Under the pieces are notes generated by a model. That model was not told the origin of the DNA and ran no database searches. It worked only from the letters and a program-made list of their open reading frames with translations. This document shows, piece after piece, positions 42,417 through 51,527 of a stretch of 64,000 nucleotides of DNA; position 1 is the stretch's first letter; every line of letters begins with the position of its first letter. A program made the translations under genes and the position numbers. The stretch comes from CAZEVY01 sp964515555 (GTDB lineage: Bacteria > Acidobacteriota > Terriglobia > Bryobacterales > Bryobacteraceae): contig CAZEVY010000003.1 of the NCBI GenBank assembly GCA_964515555.1, positions 1 to 64,000 on the forward strand, written 5' to 3'.

Positions 42417-43772
42417 CTATCGCCCGGCCAACGCCGCCACTTCCTCGTAGAGCCGATCCGCAGCCTCCGCCGAGACAGCTTCGACGGTGGCGCGCATCAC
42501 CGGCTCGGTGTTGGACGCGCGCACGTGAATCCAATGTTCCGCCGCCGAGAGCTTCAGCCCGTCGCTGCGATCCGCCGATGCGTCGGGAAACCGCGCCTCC
42601 AGCTCGCGCGCGATGGCGTCCAGCCGGTCGCGGCGCAGCGCGAACTGGCCGGATCGGCGGTGATAACGCGGAAGCGCGGCGGCCAGGGAGGAGGCCGACG
42701 AGCCGGTAGCGGCCATGGAGTCGAGCACCATCGCCATGCCGGCGAAGCTGTCGCGGCACATCTGTACGGGAGGAAATATGACGCCGCCGTTGGAGCCTTC
42801 GCCGCCGATCGCGGCGCCAGTCGCCAGCATCAGCTCGACCACGTTGGCCTCGCCGACTGGCGTCCGCGTTACGCGCCGGGAATGCCGCGCGGCGATATCG
42901 TCGACGGAGCGCGACGTCGTCAGGTTGACGACCACGTCGCCGTCCATGCGCGCGAGCGCCCAATCGACCGCCAGTGCGAGGACGTCATCGTTGTCGAGCA
43001 CGCGGCCGGTTTCGTCGGCGATGGCGAGGCGGTCGCCGTCCGGGTCCTGGGCGAAGCCGATGTCGCAGCGTTCGGCGCGCACCAACGCGGCGAGGTCGCC
43101 CAGCGTATCGGGGCGCGGCTCGGCGACGCGGGGAAAGGGCCTGGTGGGATCGACCGCAATGGCGTGCAGATGGCATCCCAGGCGGCCGCCAAGGAACTCG
43201 CACGACATACGCGAAGCGGCGCCGTTCACGGCGTCGAGAGCGACGCGGAAGCGGCCTGCGCGGATGCGGGCGGCGTCGACGTGTTCGAGCACGCGGTCGA
43301 GATGAAGCCGGGGCGGATCGGTCTCGTTGACGGAGATGCCGCGGATCTCGCTGTTGGCGGCGTGACGAAAATCGCTCTGGTGATAGAGGTCGAGCAGCTC
43401 GCCGCGCTCGTAGTGATTGAAGAACAGCCCACGATGGTTGAACAGCTTCAGCGCGTTGTACTCCATGGGATTGTGCGACGCCGTCACCGCCAGTCCGCCG
43501 CGGGCGCCGATGGCCTCGACGTAGACCTGAATGGTCGGAGTGGGCTGCACACCCACCGAGACGACTTCGCAGCCGGCGGCGAGCAATCCGCAGCAGACGG
43601 CGTGTTCGATCATTTCGCCGCTGGCGCGGGTGTCGCGTCCGACGACCACTTTCCCTTCGCCGACATAGGTGCCGAAGGCTTGCGCGAAAGCCGCCGCCAG
43701 CGAGGGCGTGAGGAACTCGCCGACCACACCGCGGATGCCCGAGACCCCGATCTTCAGCCGATGCTCGCGCAT
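42417..43772 (-). CDS. Phosphohexomutase (phosphoglucosamine/phosphoglucomutase family)
   Basis: The 451-residue enzyme moves a phosphate between C1 and C6 of a hexose or hexosamine. Its phosphoserine is Ser99 in VTASHNPMEYNALKLF. The metal loop is DPDGDRLAI, the sugar-binding loop GGEGSNGGVIFP and the phosphate-binding end RASNTEPVMR. The first strand KIGVSGIRGVVGEFLTP resembles GlmM. It lies 18 bases upstream of glgB and two bases after the second phosphohexomutase gene, so all three are likely co-transcribed. Confidence 0.9.
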   Translation of the reverse strand: MREHRLKIGVSGIRGVVGEFLTPSLAAAFAQAFGTYVGEGKVVVGRDTRASGEMIEHAVCCGLLAAGCEVVSVGVQPTPTIQVYVEAIGARGGLAVTASHNPMEYNALKLFNHRGLFFNHYERGELLDLYHQSDFRHAANSEIRGISVNETDPPRLHLDRVLEHVDAARIRAGRFRVALDAVNGAASRMSCEFLGGRLGCHLHAIAVDPTRPFPRVAEPRPDTLGDLAALVRAERCDIGFAQDPDGDRLAIADETGRVLDNDDVLALAVDWALARMDGDVVVNLTTSRSVDDIAARHSRRVTRTPVGEANVVELMLATGAAIGGEGSNGGVIFPPVQMCRDSFAGMAMVLDSMAATGSSASSLAAALPRYHRRSGQFALRRDRLDAIARELEARFPDASADRSDGLKLSAAEHWIHVRASNTEPVMRATVEAVSAEAADRLYEEVAALAGR

Positions 43773-43774
43773 CG

Positions 43775-45142
43775 CTACTGCTCCCTCCGGACGCGATCCA
43801 TCAGCTCGTCGAACAGCTCGCGCGGCGGCTCCCCGCGCCGCTCGGCGATGACGCGCACGATCGGCTCGGTCTGCGAGACGCGCACGTGGAACCAGCGGTC
43901 CGGCCAGTCGACGCGCAGGCCGTCGGTGGTGTCGGCACGGCCGTCGCGATAGAAGTCGCGGAGTTCCATCATGAGCGCGGGAATGCGCGGCGACACGAGC
44001 GGAACCTCTCCCTTGAGGATCGAATAGCGCGGGTAGCCGCCGACGATCGCCGCCAGAGACTCACCGCGTGCGTGCATCATCGTGAGAATCGCCAGCATCG
44101 AGGCGATGCCGTCGTAGACGAAGCGGAATCGCGGCATCATCACCGCGCCCGTGCCTTCGCCGGCGACGGCGACGTCCTCGGTGCGGTAGCGCGCCAGCGC
44201 GTCCATGGCGGCCTGCCGCCCGACGGGAACGCGCACGACGCGCCCGCCGTGAGGCGCCGCGACCTCTTCCAGCAACGCGGTCGACGAGAGATTCGCGACG
44301 ACCAGCTTCGCCGGAGAGCGCGGCAGGAGGTGATCGGCGAGCATCGGCAGGATCATCTCCTCCGAGACGGGATCGCCGTCGCCGGTGGCGATGGCGACGC
44401 GATCGGAGTCGGCGTCGAACAGGAAACCGGCGTCGGCGCCCAGCGGCTTCATCAGGGGCGCGAGTTGCAGCGCGACGGTCGCGGCGGTGGTGGCCGGTTC
44501 GTGCGCGAAGCGGGCGCCCTCCAGCCGGTCGTTGATGAGGGTCAGGCGCAGGTCGAAGCGCTCGACGAGACGGCGCAGAATCGGCGCGGAGGTGCCGTTG
44601 CAGCAGTCGATCAGGACGAGGTAGCGCCGGAGCGCGTCGAGGTCGAAGGCGGCGGCGAGGTCGTCGAGGTAGCGGTCGATGGCGCCGGTTTCGAGCCGCA
44701 GGCGCCCGATGCGGTCGAAGGTGACGAACCGGTAGCGGCCCAGATGATAGAGATCGAGCAACTCGCCGGCCTCGGCGGTGGAGAGGTACGTTCCTCCGCG
44801 GCCGAGGAACTTGAGCGCGTTCCACCCGGCGGTGTTGTGGCTGGCGCCAATCGAGATGCCGCCGGCGGCGTCCAGTCGGGCGATGGTGTGCTGGATCACC
44901 GGAGTCGAGACGACGCCCAGGTCAGCGACCTCGTGCCCGCAGGCGAGGAGACTGGCGATGACGCCCTGCCGCAGCATGACGCCGCTGGCGCGCGGGTCGC
45001 GGCCGATGACCACGGGCGCGCCGGGCTCGAGGAAGGTGCCGAACGCCGCCGCGAAATCGATGACGTGCGCGGCCGTCAGCCCGGCGCCGACCACTCCGCG
45101 CAAGCCGACCGGCGAAATCCGCAGTGGCCGCCGGGCGGGCAT
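43775..45142 (-). CDS. Phosphohexomutase paralog with altered active-site loop
   Basis: The 455-residue protein shares the four-domain plan with the neighbouring mutase (RISPVGLRGVVGAGLTAAHV, metal loop FDADSDRVAIATGDG, and sugar loop AGEGTGAVMMP). The phosphoserine loop reads GASHNTAGWNAL, with Thr104 where nearly all members have Pro. The phosphate-binding end RVSQTEPIVRV is normal. Ser101 is kept, so it may still be active, perhaps on another sugar. ATG 45142 was chosen, since longer frames read into the CBM9 gene. It has four bases between it and the upstream gene. Confidence 0.87.
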   Translation of the reverse strand: MPARRPLRISPVGLRGVVGAGLTAAHVIDFAAAFGTFLEPGAPVVIGRDPRASGVMLRQGVIASLLACGHEVADLGVVSTPVIQHTIARLDAAGGISIGASHNTAGWNALKFLGRGGTYLSTAEAGELLDLYHLGRYRFVTFDRIGRLRLETGAIDRYLDDLAAAFDLDALRRYLVLIDCCNGTSAPILRRLVERFDLRLTLINDRLEGARFAHEPATTAATVALQLAPLMKPLGADAGFLFDADSDRVAIATGDGDPVSEEMILPMLADHLLPRSPAKLVVANLSSTALLEEVAAPHGGRVVRVPVGRQAAMDALARYRTEDVAVAGEGTGAVMMPRFRFVYDGIASMLAILTMMHARGESLAAIVGGYPRYSILKGEVPLVSPRIPALMMELRDFYRDGRADTTDGLRVDWPDRWFHVRVSQTEPIVRVIAERRGEPPRELFDELMDRVRREQ

Positions 45143-45146
45143 GGCG

Positions 45147-45836
45147 TTACTTGGCGAGGACGATCCGTCCGAACGACTCCGGCACGTGATGCGACCGCTT
45201 GCCGGTCGGCTGCCAGCAGGTGGACGTGCGCGCGGGCGCCTTGCCGGAGAGACGGTAGAAGTTGGCGCGCATTTCATTCCCCTCGCGCGGCGGGCGCGAA
45301 TCGATGCTTGCGATGGGGATCTTCATCTCGCCGTACCAGATCTTCTTGTCCTTGTCGATGCGGGCCTTCACCGTGAAACCCGAGTTCCACTTCCATTGCT
45401 CTTTGGCGGCGAGGCTGGCGCTGTTGATATCGAGGTCGACCCATTCGCCCTGCGGCGACACCTGGTACTCGCGGTAACGGCGGATGTTGTCGAATTCGGC
45501 GCCGATGAAGATTTCGGCCACGTCCCAGTTCCACAGCTCGAAGGTCTCGTCGGTGGTGGTGGGGTTCTCCTTGAGCGTCAGTTCCTGGTAGGGGCAGACG
45601 AACAGAAAGTAGAGGTGCTTGTCTGTCCACTGCGTGCGAATCTCGAATCGATTGGCCGGTGTGGGCTCGTCAAGTGGACTCTTCTCGGCCCACACGCCCT
45701 TGACGTTGCGCCAGTGACGGGCGTCGGGGTTGGCGGTGAGATCGAAGTCGGCGCGCGCGCGGGGGACGGCCAGGCGGCCGGGGCCGTCGGCGAACAGGGC
45801 CAAGGCGAGGAAGGGAAGCGCGAGTGCGGGTTTCAT
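45147..45836 (-). CDS. Exported carbohydrate-binding family 9-like (DOMON-like) protein
   Basis: The 229-residue protein has a signal peptide (MKPALALPFLALALFADGPG) and one beta-sandwich of the CBM9/DOMON type: TQWTDKHLYFLFVCPYQELT, NWDVAEIFIGAEFDNIRRYR, EYQVSPQGEWVDLDINSASL and YGEMKIPIASIDSRPPREGN. Such single modules bind sugars or heme in the periplasm. Start 45836 was chosen because it suits the signal peptide and lies ten bases after a TTATAT box. It is upstream of the mutase genes on the same strand, which may be read with it. Confidence 0.85.
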   Translation of the reverse strand: MKPALALPFLALALFADGPGRLAVPRARADFDLTANPDARHWRNVKGVWAEKSPLDEPTPANRFEIRTQWTDKHLYFLFVCPYQELTLKENPTTTDETFELWNWDVAEIFIGAEFDNIRRYREYQVSPQGEWVDLDINSASLAAKEQWKWNSGFTVKARIDKDKKIWYGEMKIPIASIDSRPPREGNEMRANFYRLSGKAPARTSTCWQPTGKRSHHVPESFGRIVLAK

Positions 45837-45878
45837 CCCCTCCACGATATAAGATCCGGCGCGCGGTGCGGCGGCGGC

Positions 45879-46046
45879 TCAGGCGGCTTCCGGCTCGTCG
45901 AGCGGGACCTCGCAGTTGCAGCAGTCGCTGCACCGCCTGCACTTTTCGCAAAGGTGATTCGGGCACGTGTCGCGGGTGCACCAAACGCAAATGCAGGTCG
46001 AAGGCTCGCCGCAGATGCTGCACACAAAGGTCGCGGTGGGCGTCAT
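45879..46046 (-). CDS. Cysteine-rich 55-residue miniprotein
   Basis: The protein has 12 Cys in 55 residues. It reads from MTPTATFVCSICGEPSTCIC through CTRDTCPNHLCEKCRRC to an acidic end with LDEPEAA. CxxC pairs at 9/12, 20/23, 33/36 and 39/42 suggest two or more bound zinc or iron sites; a His is at 31. The start overlaps the stop of the gene upstream by four bases, which supports real translation. No family was recognised and there is no signal peptide, so it is likely cytosolic. Confidence 0.75.
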   Translation of the reverse strand: MTPTATFVCSICGEPSTCICVWCTRDTCPNHLCEKCRRCSDCCNCEVPLDEPEAA

Positions 46047-46585
46047 TTCTTCTCCCGTGGAGTTCCTGCCTGGCGGCGCAGCAGGTTGCCGCGACAGCGC
46101 TGCGCCTCGGCGTCGGCGATGCGGAGCTCCTCCTCCTTGGCCGAGGTCAGCTCGACCAGGTACTGGCGAAGCCGGTCGCGCCCGGTGGCCGATTCGGAAA
46201 GCACGCCTTGCAGGGCGTCGGCCAGCGCCGGGTTCTGATAGCGGCGCGCGCCCTCGCCGAGCGAGTGGACCATGGCCTCGATGGCCTGAAGCCGAAGGTA
46301 GGCTTCGAGGGTGAGCGTCATGCGGTCGGGCTGGCGCGCCAGGGCTTCCAGCGTGCGGGCCAGGTATCCGATCTCATCCTGGGCCGACTTCATCTGCGCG
46401 CGATAGGCGTCCGGCGCGCCCTTCTCGATCCACTCGGCGACACGCAGTCCGGAGAGTACCGGAGAGAGGCGCTGCGTCTGTGCGCTCAGCGAGGCGATGG
46501 ACTCGCGCGCGCTCCAGGCGGGTGTCAGGCCGGTGTTCTGCGCGGGAAGCGCGAGGGCCGCGGAGAGAATCCACAAGTGGCGCAT
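46043..46585 (-). CDS. Exported helical protein of unknown function
   Basis: The 180-residue product has a signal peptide (RHLWILSAALALPAQ) and a long helical body with coiled-coil-like heptads (RAQMKSAQDEIGYLARTLEA, QAIEAMVHSLGEGARRY, RQYLVELTSAKEEELRIADA). It ends in a basic tail. No catalytic motif was seen. Start 46585 was selected because it gives the signal peptide, fits a TACACT box nine bases upstream and avoids reading into the divergent oxidoreductase gene. The stop overlaps the Cys-rich gene by four bases. Confidence 0.75.
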   Translation of the reverse strand: MRHLWILSAALALPAQNTGLTPAWSARESIASLSAQTQRLSPVLSGLRVAEWIEKGAPDAYRAQMKSAQDEIGYLARTLEALARQPDRMTLTLEAYLRLQAIEAMVHSLGEGARRYQNPALADALQGVLSESATGRDRLRQYLVELTSAKEEELRIADAEAQRCRGNLLRRQAGTPREKK

Positions 46586-46625
46586 CTCATCCTTAGTGTA
46601 CCTTCGGGCGCGAGCGGCCTTGCGA

Positions 46626-46631
46626 TACAAT
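46626..46631 (+). promoter_or_regulatory. -10 box six bases before an ATG
   Basis: TACAAT lies six bases upstream of the oxidoreductase ATG at 46638. With a typical distance from -10 to start point of about 7, transcription would begin at the A of ATG. It faces the divergent 46595-46600 box of the helical protein, so the 52-base gap holds both promoters. Confidence 0.5.
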
Positions 46632-46637
46632 CCCGAC

Positions 46638-47981
46638 ATGCTAGCCACACGACGCGCCTTCCTGGCCGGCCTTCCGGCGGCCGCCTACACGCGCATCCTG
46701 GGCGCCAACGACCGCGTCCAGGTCGGCTTCATCGGATACGGCCTCATCGGCCGCCAGCACGTCTCCGATTTCCGGAAGCAGCCGGACGTCGACTGCGCAG
46801 CCATGTCCGACGTCTACCAGCCGCGCCTGGAACAGGGCGTCGCCGCCACTGGCCAGCGCGCGAAATCCTATCCCGACTTCCGGCGGATGCTCGACGACAA
46901 GGACATCCAGGCCGTGGTCGTCTCCACGCCCGATCACTGGCACGCGCTGATGACGATGCTCGCCTGCGCCGCCGGCATGGACGTCTACGTGGAGAAGCCG
47001 ATGACGCTGTTCGTTCGCGAGGGCCGCTGGATGATCGACGTGGCGCGGCGGCACAAGCGCGTGATCCAGGTCGGCGTGCAGCAGCGCTCCGGCAAGAGCT
47101 ACCAGCGCGCGCGCGACCTGCTGCGCGCCGGGCACATCGGCAAGGTCCACAGCATCCGCATGGCGAGCTACCGGAACATCATGCCGGGCTTCGGCGCGCC
47201 GCCCGATTCGACGCGTCCCAGCGACCTCGACTACGACATGTGGATCGGACCGGCGCCGGCGCGTCCCTATAACAAGCACCGGTCCATCTACCATTTCCGC
47301 TGGTTCTGGGATTACTCGGGCGGGCAGATGACCAATCTCGCCGCGCACTCGATCGACATCGTGCAGTGGGCGATGCGGGTCAAGGGACCCACGGCGGTCA
47401 GCTCGAGCGGTGGCCGCCTGGCGCTCGAGGACAACGGGGAAACGCCCGACACGCAGGACGCGCTGTTCGAGTATCCGGGTTTTACGAGCATCTACTCGCT
47501 GCGCGAAGCCAGCGCCGGACGGCCGGGCGGGGCGGGCCTGGAATTCTTCGGAACCAAGGGCAGCATGACGGTGGGCCGCGGCGGGTTCCAGGTCTACTCC
47601 GACATGAAGGTCCCGCCGGAGAACGCTGTCCCGGGATTCCTCGGCCATCCGGCGGGCGGACCGCAGCGCGTCGAGGGCGTGAGGCCGGAGCCGTGGACGC
47701 AGGCGATGCAGGAGGCCGGGTCGTCGGACGAGCAGCTCACGCTGCACGTGCGTAATTTTCTCGACTGCATCAAGTCGCGCGAGCGCACCATCGCCGACGT
47801 CGAGGACGGTCACCAGGTGTCGACCGCCTGCCACCTGGCGAACATCGCGCTGCGCACCGGCCGCAAGCTGCGCTGGGATCCGGAGCGCGACGAGATCGTG
47901 GGCGACCGGGATGCGTCGTCCTACCTGACGCGACCCTATCGCAAGCCCTGGGACCAGGTGCTGAGGAGCTTACTCTCATGA
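46638..47981 (+). CDS. Gfo/Idh/MocA oxidoreductase, Tat-exported
   Basis: The 447-residue protein has a Tat-like signal (TRRAFLAGLPAAAYTRI), an NAD(P)-binding fold (VQVGFIGYGLIGRQHV, MSDVYQPRLEQG), the active-site region STPDHWHALMTMLACAAGMD, then VYVEKPM with the catalytic Lys, and a C-terminal alpha/beta domain with WFWDYSGGQMTNLAAHSIDI. It is a paralog of the protein at 15939. Its 3' end overlaps the sugar isomerase-like gene by four bases. Pairs of such proteins with AP-endonuclease-fold isomerases act on inositols or keto-sugars in other bacteria; the substrate here is not known. Confidence 0.92.
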   Translation: MLATRRAFLAGLPAAAYTRILGANDRVQVGFIGYGLIGRQHVSDFRKQPDVDCAAMSDVYQPRLEQGVAATGQRAKSYPDFRRMLDDKDIQAVVVSTPDHWHALMTMLACAAGMDVYVEKPMTLFVREGRWMIDVARRHKRVIQVGVQQRSGKSYQRARDLLRAGHIGKVHSIRMASYRNIMPGFGAPPDSTRPSDLDYDMWIGPAPARPYNKHRSIYHFRWFWDYSGGQMTNLAAHSIDIVQWAMRVKGPTAVSSSGGRLALEDNGETPDTQDALFEYPGFTSIYSLREASAGRPGGAGLEFFGTKGSMTVGRGGFQVYSDMKVPPENAVPGFLGHPAGGPQRVEGVRPEPWTQAMQEAGSSDEQLTLHVRNFLDCIKSRERTIADVEDGHQVSTACHLANIALRTGRKLRWDPERDEIVGDRDASSYLTRPYRKPWDQVLRSLLS

Positions 47982-48979
47982 CGCGCAGAACCTTCGTGGC
48001 GGCTGGCGCCGCCGCCAGTGCGGCCCTGGCGCAATCGGCGCCCAAGTCGAAGATGGGGATCGCGACGACGTCGTTCGCCGTGCGCCGGTTCCCCACGACG
48101 CTCGATTTTCTAGAGCATGTCCACTCGCTTGGAGGCGGCGGCATCCAGTCGTCGCTGAGCTCGACCGAGCCGGAGTTCCTGGCGAAGCTCAGGGCGCGCG
48201 CCGAGGCGCTCGGCATGTTCATCGAGGTGATGGCGCCGCTGCCGCGTCAGGACGCGGCGGCCTTCGAGCGCATCGCCGCGGGCGCGAAGGCCGTGGGCGC
48301 GCTATGCCTGCGGGTCGCCTGTCTGGGCGGGCGCCGCTACGAGACCTTCGATTCGATGGAGACCTGGAAGAAGTTCGTCGCCGACTCGCGCGCGGGCATC
48401 GAGCGCGCCGTGCCGATTCTGGAGCGCCACCGCGTGCGCATGGCGATCGAGAACCACAAGGACTGGACCATCGACGAAATGGTTCCGCTGCTCAAGGGCT
48501 ACTCGTCGGAGTACCTGGGCGCCTGTCTCGACGCGGGCAACAATATCGCGCTTCTGGACGACCCCATGGAGCTGGTCGACGCGCTCGCGCCGTACGCCTT
48601 CTCGACGCACATCAAAGACATGGGCGTGCAGGCGTACGCCGACGGCTTCCTGCTGTCGGAGGTGCCGCTCGGCGAGGGAATCGTGGATTTGAAGCGGCTC
48701 GTGGAGACCGTGCGGAAGCATCATCCCCAGACGCGTCATTCCCTCGAAATGATGACGCGCAATCCGCTGACGATTCCTTGCCTCACCGACAAGTTCTGGG
48801 CGACATTTCCGGAGCGCTCGGGACTACGCCTGGCGCGGATGCTGCGCGTCGTGCGCGACAAGCCGAGTCCGCAACCGCTGCCGGTGGTCGACCAGCTCAG
48901 CCGCGAGGCGCGCGGGAGGCTGGAGGAGGACAACATTCGCCACTGCCTGCGGTACTCGGTGGCGCAAATGGGAGTCTAA
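47978..48979 (+). CDS. Sugar phosphate isomerase/epimerase (AP endonuclease 2 fold), exported
   Basis: The 333-residue protein has a signal with twin Arg (TRRTFVAAGAAASAALA), then a TIM-barrel xylose-isomerase-like fold. Metal-site features are GAKAVGALCLRVACLGGR, AIENHKDWTIDEMVPLL, LDAGNNIALLDDPME and STHIKDMGV, with conserved Glu, Asp and His. It shares a start/stop overlap (ATGA) with the oxidoreductase gene upstream, so both products should be made together and act on the same pathway. The isomerisation step of inositol or sugar catabolism is a reasonable guess, not shown. Confidence 0.88.
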   Translation: MTRRTFVAAGAAASAALAQSAPKSKMGIATTSFAVRRFPTTLDFLEHVHSLGGGGIQSSLSSTEPEFLAKLRARAEALGMFIEVMAPLPRQDAAAFERIAAGAKAVGALCLRVACLGGRRYETFDSMETWKKFVADSRAGIERAVPILERHRVRMAIENHKDWTIDEMVPLLKGYSSEYLGACLDAGNNIALLDDPMELVDALAPYAFSTHIKDMGVQAYADGFLLSEVPLGEGIVDLKRLVETVRKHHPQTRHSLEMMTRNPLTIPCLTDKFWATFPERSGLRLARMLRVVRDKPSPQPLPVVDQLSREARGRLEEDNIRHCLRYSVAQMGV

Positions 48980-48999
48980 GCCGAGGCCAGCCGCGGCGT

Positions 49000-51477
49000 T
49001 TACCGCACCGCGATCGTAACAGGCGTGCTCGTCAGACCCGCCGACGTCAACGTCACGGGCACCTGGTCGCCAGGCGTCACACCCTGCGGTACGACCACGT
49101 TGACCTGGTAGAACCCCGTGAATCCCGCCACCAGGCCCGCGAACAGGACCTCGGCGGACCGCCCGCCGACGGTGGCCGTCACCGGGTTGACGGTCGGGTA
49201 GAGCTGATTGCCGGGCACGGCGGCCCCGGCGGCGAGCGGCGGATTGGTCGCCCCCAGCCCTTCGCAGTAGACGACCAGCACGTCGCCGGCGCTCACGGGG
49301 TTCTGTGCGTCGACCAGAAGCACGTACTGCCCGTTGGTTTTCACCGCCGACACAATCCCCGGTCCGCCGCCGCTCTGGTCCCTGGTGAACACCGAAGGCT
49401 GCGCGCCGGCGATGGTCACCGCCTCCGGCGAGGAGACGCGGGTTCCCTTGCGCACGATGAGCTGTTGCGTCGAGTTGGGCGCGATATCGTAGGGCACCAT
49501 GGCGTTGATCTGCCCGGCGCTGGCGAAAAGCAGCGGCAGCGCGCGGCCGCCGAGGACCACACGCGCGCCGGCGAGCTCGGTCTCGAGCGGCAGCCGCGGC
49601 GACACCGACAGGCTCTCGGCGAGATTGGCCCCGTAGATCGCGATGAGACTCCCGGGCGCGAACGGCCCCTTATTGCTGGCCGCGCTGACTGCGCCGCCCG
49701 AATTGACAATCGGCACCACGGGATTCGCCTGAACCAAACCGCCGATCTGCGCCGTACCCTCCAGCCGCGGCGAGGCCGTCTGCGCATTCAACGTCACGAC
49801 CATCTGCGGGGTGGCGTTGCGGCCGGTCCAGGTCGCCGCCCAGCGGCCGTCGCGCGCGGCCGTCAGCGCCACGGGCGAGTCGCCATTCGAGAAGCTGGCG
49901 ATGACCGAGCCGGTCTGAATGAGGTTGGCGCAATCGTCCACTACGATCGCCTCCAACGGCACCGGCCATCCCGCGGTGACGCGGAACGAAGAGCCGAGCA
50001 ACGTGAAGACGGTGTCGAGCCGCGTGGGCGTGCAGTTCTCGATGGCCCTCTCCTTGGACGAACTGGCCCCAATGGCGCGGGGCACGATCAGCAACACGTC
50101 GACGCGCCGCACGCTGAGGTCGCCGAACCGGAATGTAACCTGGCCGCGATAGACGCCGGGCTGTAGCCCCGTGGCGACCGCGCGGATGGTCACGCGCGCG
50201 GGCTGGGGCGGCTGGATGTTTCCGTTGGTGGGCTGCACACTGAGCCAGTTCTGCGTCGTATCCACCGTGGGAATCGCCGAGTAGGAGAGCGCCGTCGAGG
50301 TCGGAGAGAACAACTGCGCAGTCTGGTCCGGCGGCTGAAGCGCGCCCGGCGGCGCCAGAAAGACGAAGCCGGTAGGCGTCACCGTGGGGCCGGGCGACTG
50401 GTCCGGCGACAGCACGATCAGCACCACCGTCACGGTCTGAGGTGAGTTGGGAACGCCCGCAGCCGAAACCTGCACCTGGCCGTAGTAGTCGCCCGCGGCC
50501 AGGCCCTGCGGATTCACGGTGACGGCGACGGAGGGCGACGCCGAAGCGTTGCTGGTCCCCGAGGCGGGTGCGATGGCGAGCCACCCGGGGCCGCCCGAGA
50601 AGGTCGTTGCCGCGGCCGTCCAATTGAGGTTCCCCGAACCGGCGTTGAAGACCTGGAAGCTCTGCGGCGGCGGCGCGCTTCCGGAGAGAACGGAACGGAA
50701 CGAAAGGCCGCTCTGCGAGAGGTTCAACACCTGCTGCCCGGAGGCGATCGTCAGCAGCACCGGGACCTGGAAGCGCTCGTTGGACGGCGTTAAAGTGACG
50801 GTTACGGATCCGCTGTAGACGCCAGGAGCGAGCGTTCCGGGGTTCGCCGCAACACCCAGCGAGACGGTCCCGAACGCGGCGAGATTCGCCGACGCCGGCG
50901 CCACCGAGAGCCACGAGCCGCCCGAGGAAGTGGTGGCGGCCGAGATGACCGCCTGAGGCTGCGACCCGCGGTTGGTGATCGTCAGCGAGTTGGTCTGAGT
51001 GGCGGCGCGCTCGGCCAGCGAGAAGGACATCTGCTGCGCCGAAATCACCCGTAGCGGACCGGAGCCCGGTTCGATTCGATGCGTGCTGATCAGGTTCAGG
51101 GTGTATCGATACGACGGTATGCCCAGCTCCGCCGCGTAGGTCACGGCGATCAGGTATTGAATAGTGAAGGTATAGTTGCCCGGCGTCGTCGGCGTCCCGG
51201 CGTAAAGTCCGTTGCGGGCGATTCGCATGCCCGGCGGCGGCGTGCCCGACGACAGGGCGAAGCTGAAGGTGAAGGAGAATAATCCACTGGGGTCGTTCTG
51301 GATCTGGTCGAGCCCTTCGCCGAAGTGGATGCTGTAAGGGTCGCCGACGCGGCCGGGAGGGAACTCGAATGGAATGTCGAAGGAGAAGTCCTGGGCCAGC
51401 CCGGCTCCCGTGACGAAGGCAAGAAAGATGATCGGCTGGCAACGGCGGCCGGCGCTTCGAAGCAACTTCACTCCCAT
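49000..51477 (-). CDS. Large exported Ig/BACON-like protein with Solibacter C-terminal module
   Basis: The product (about 825 residues) has a signal peptide (PIIFLAFVTGAGLAQDFSF) and tandem beta-sandwich repeats: an Ig-like start (YSIHFGEGLDQIQND, PPPGMRIARNGLYAGTPTTP), BACON-like modules (GGSWLSVAPASANLAAFGTV, GGPGWLAIAPASGT, QNWLSVQPTNGNIQPPQPA) and a last 230 residues with APGSLIAIYGANLAESLS, GLGATNPPL and GFYQVNVVVPQGV. That end is the uncharacterised C-terminal module best known from Solibacter. Such proteins are probably adhesins. A TACACT box lies three bases before ATG 51477, so a GTG at 51471 could be the true start of a leaderless mRNA. Confidence 0.85.
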   Translation of the reverse strand: MGVKLLRSAGRRCQPIIFLAFVTGAGLAQDFSFDIPFEFPPGRVGDPYSIHFGEGLDQIQNDPSGLFSFTFSFALSSGTPPPGMRIARNGLYAGTPTTPGNYTFTIQYLIAVTYAAELGIPSYRYTLNLISTHRIEPGSGPLRVISAQQMSFSLAERAATQTNSLTITNRGSQPQAVISAATTSSGGSWLSVAPASANLAAFGTVSLGVAANPGTLAPGVYSGSVTVTLTPSNERFQVPVLLTIASGQQVLNLSQSGLSFRSVLSGSAPPPQSFQVFNAGSGNLNWTAAATTFSGGPGWLAIAPASGTSNASASPSVAVTVNPQGLAAGDYYGQVQVSAAGVPNSPQTVTVVLIVLSPDQSPGPTVTPTGFVFLAPPGALQPPDQTAQLFSPTSTALSYSAIPTVDTTQNWLSVQPTNGNIQPPQPARVTIRAVATGLQPGVYRGQVTFRFGDLSVRRVDVLLIVPRAIGASSSKERAIENCTPTRLDTVFTLLGSSFRVTAGWPVPLEAIVVDDCANLIQTGSVIASFSNGDSPVALTAARDGRWAATWTGRNATPQMVVTLNAQTASPRLEGTAQIGGLVQANPVVPIVNSGGAVSAASNKGPFAPGSLIAIYGANLAESLSVSPRLPLETELAGARVVLGGRALPLLFASAGQINAMVPYDIAPNSTQQLIVRKGTRVSSPEAVTIAGAQPSVFTRDQSGGGPGIVSAVKTNGQYVLLVDAQNPVSAGDVLVVYCEGLGATNPPLAAGAAVPGNQLYPTVNPVTATVGGRSAEVLFAGLVAGFTGFYQVNVVVPQGVTPGDQVPVTLTSAGLTSTPVTIAVR

Positions 51478-51527
51478 CCGAGTGTACCAGGGCACGAGAA
51501 GCCTCCTGTAAGCTGATAACACGGCGC

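Noticed and set aside
40083..43952. Forward frame of 1289 codons over glgB and the mutase gene
   Set aside because: Both underlying reverse genes have catalytic motifs in place. The forward frame reads as the typical complement of GC-rich codons with no domain.
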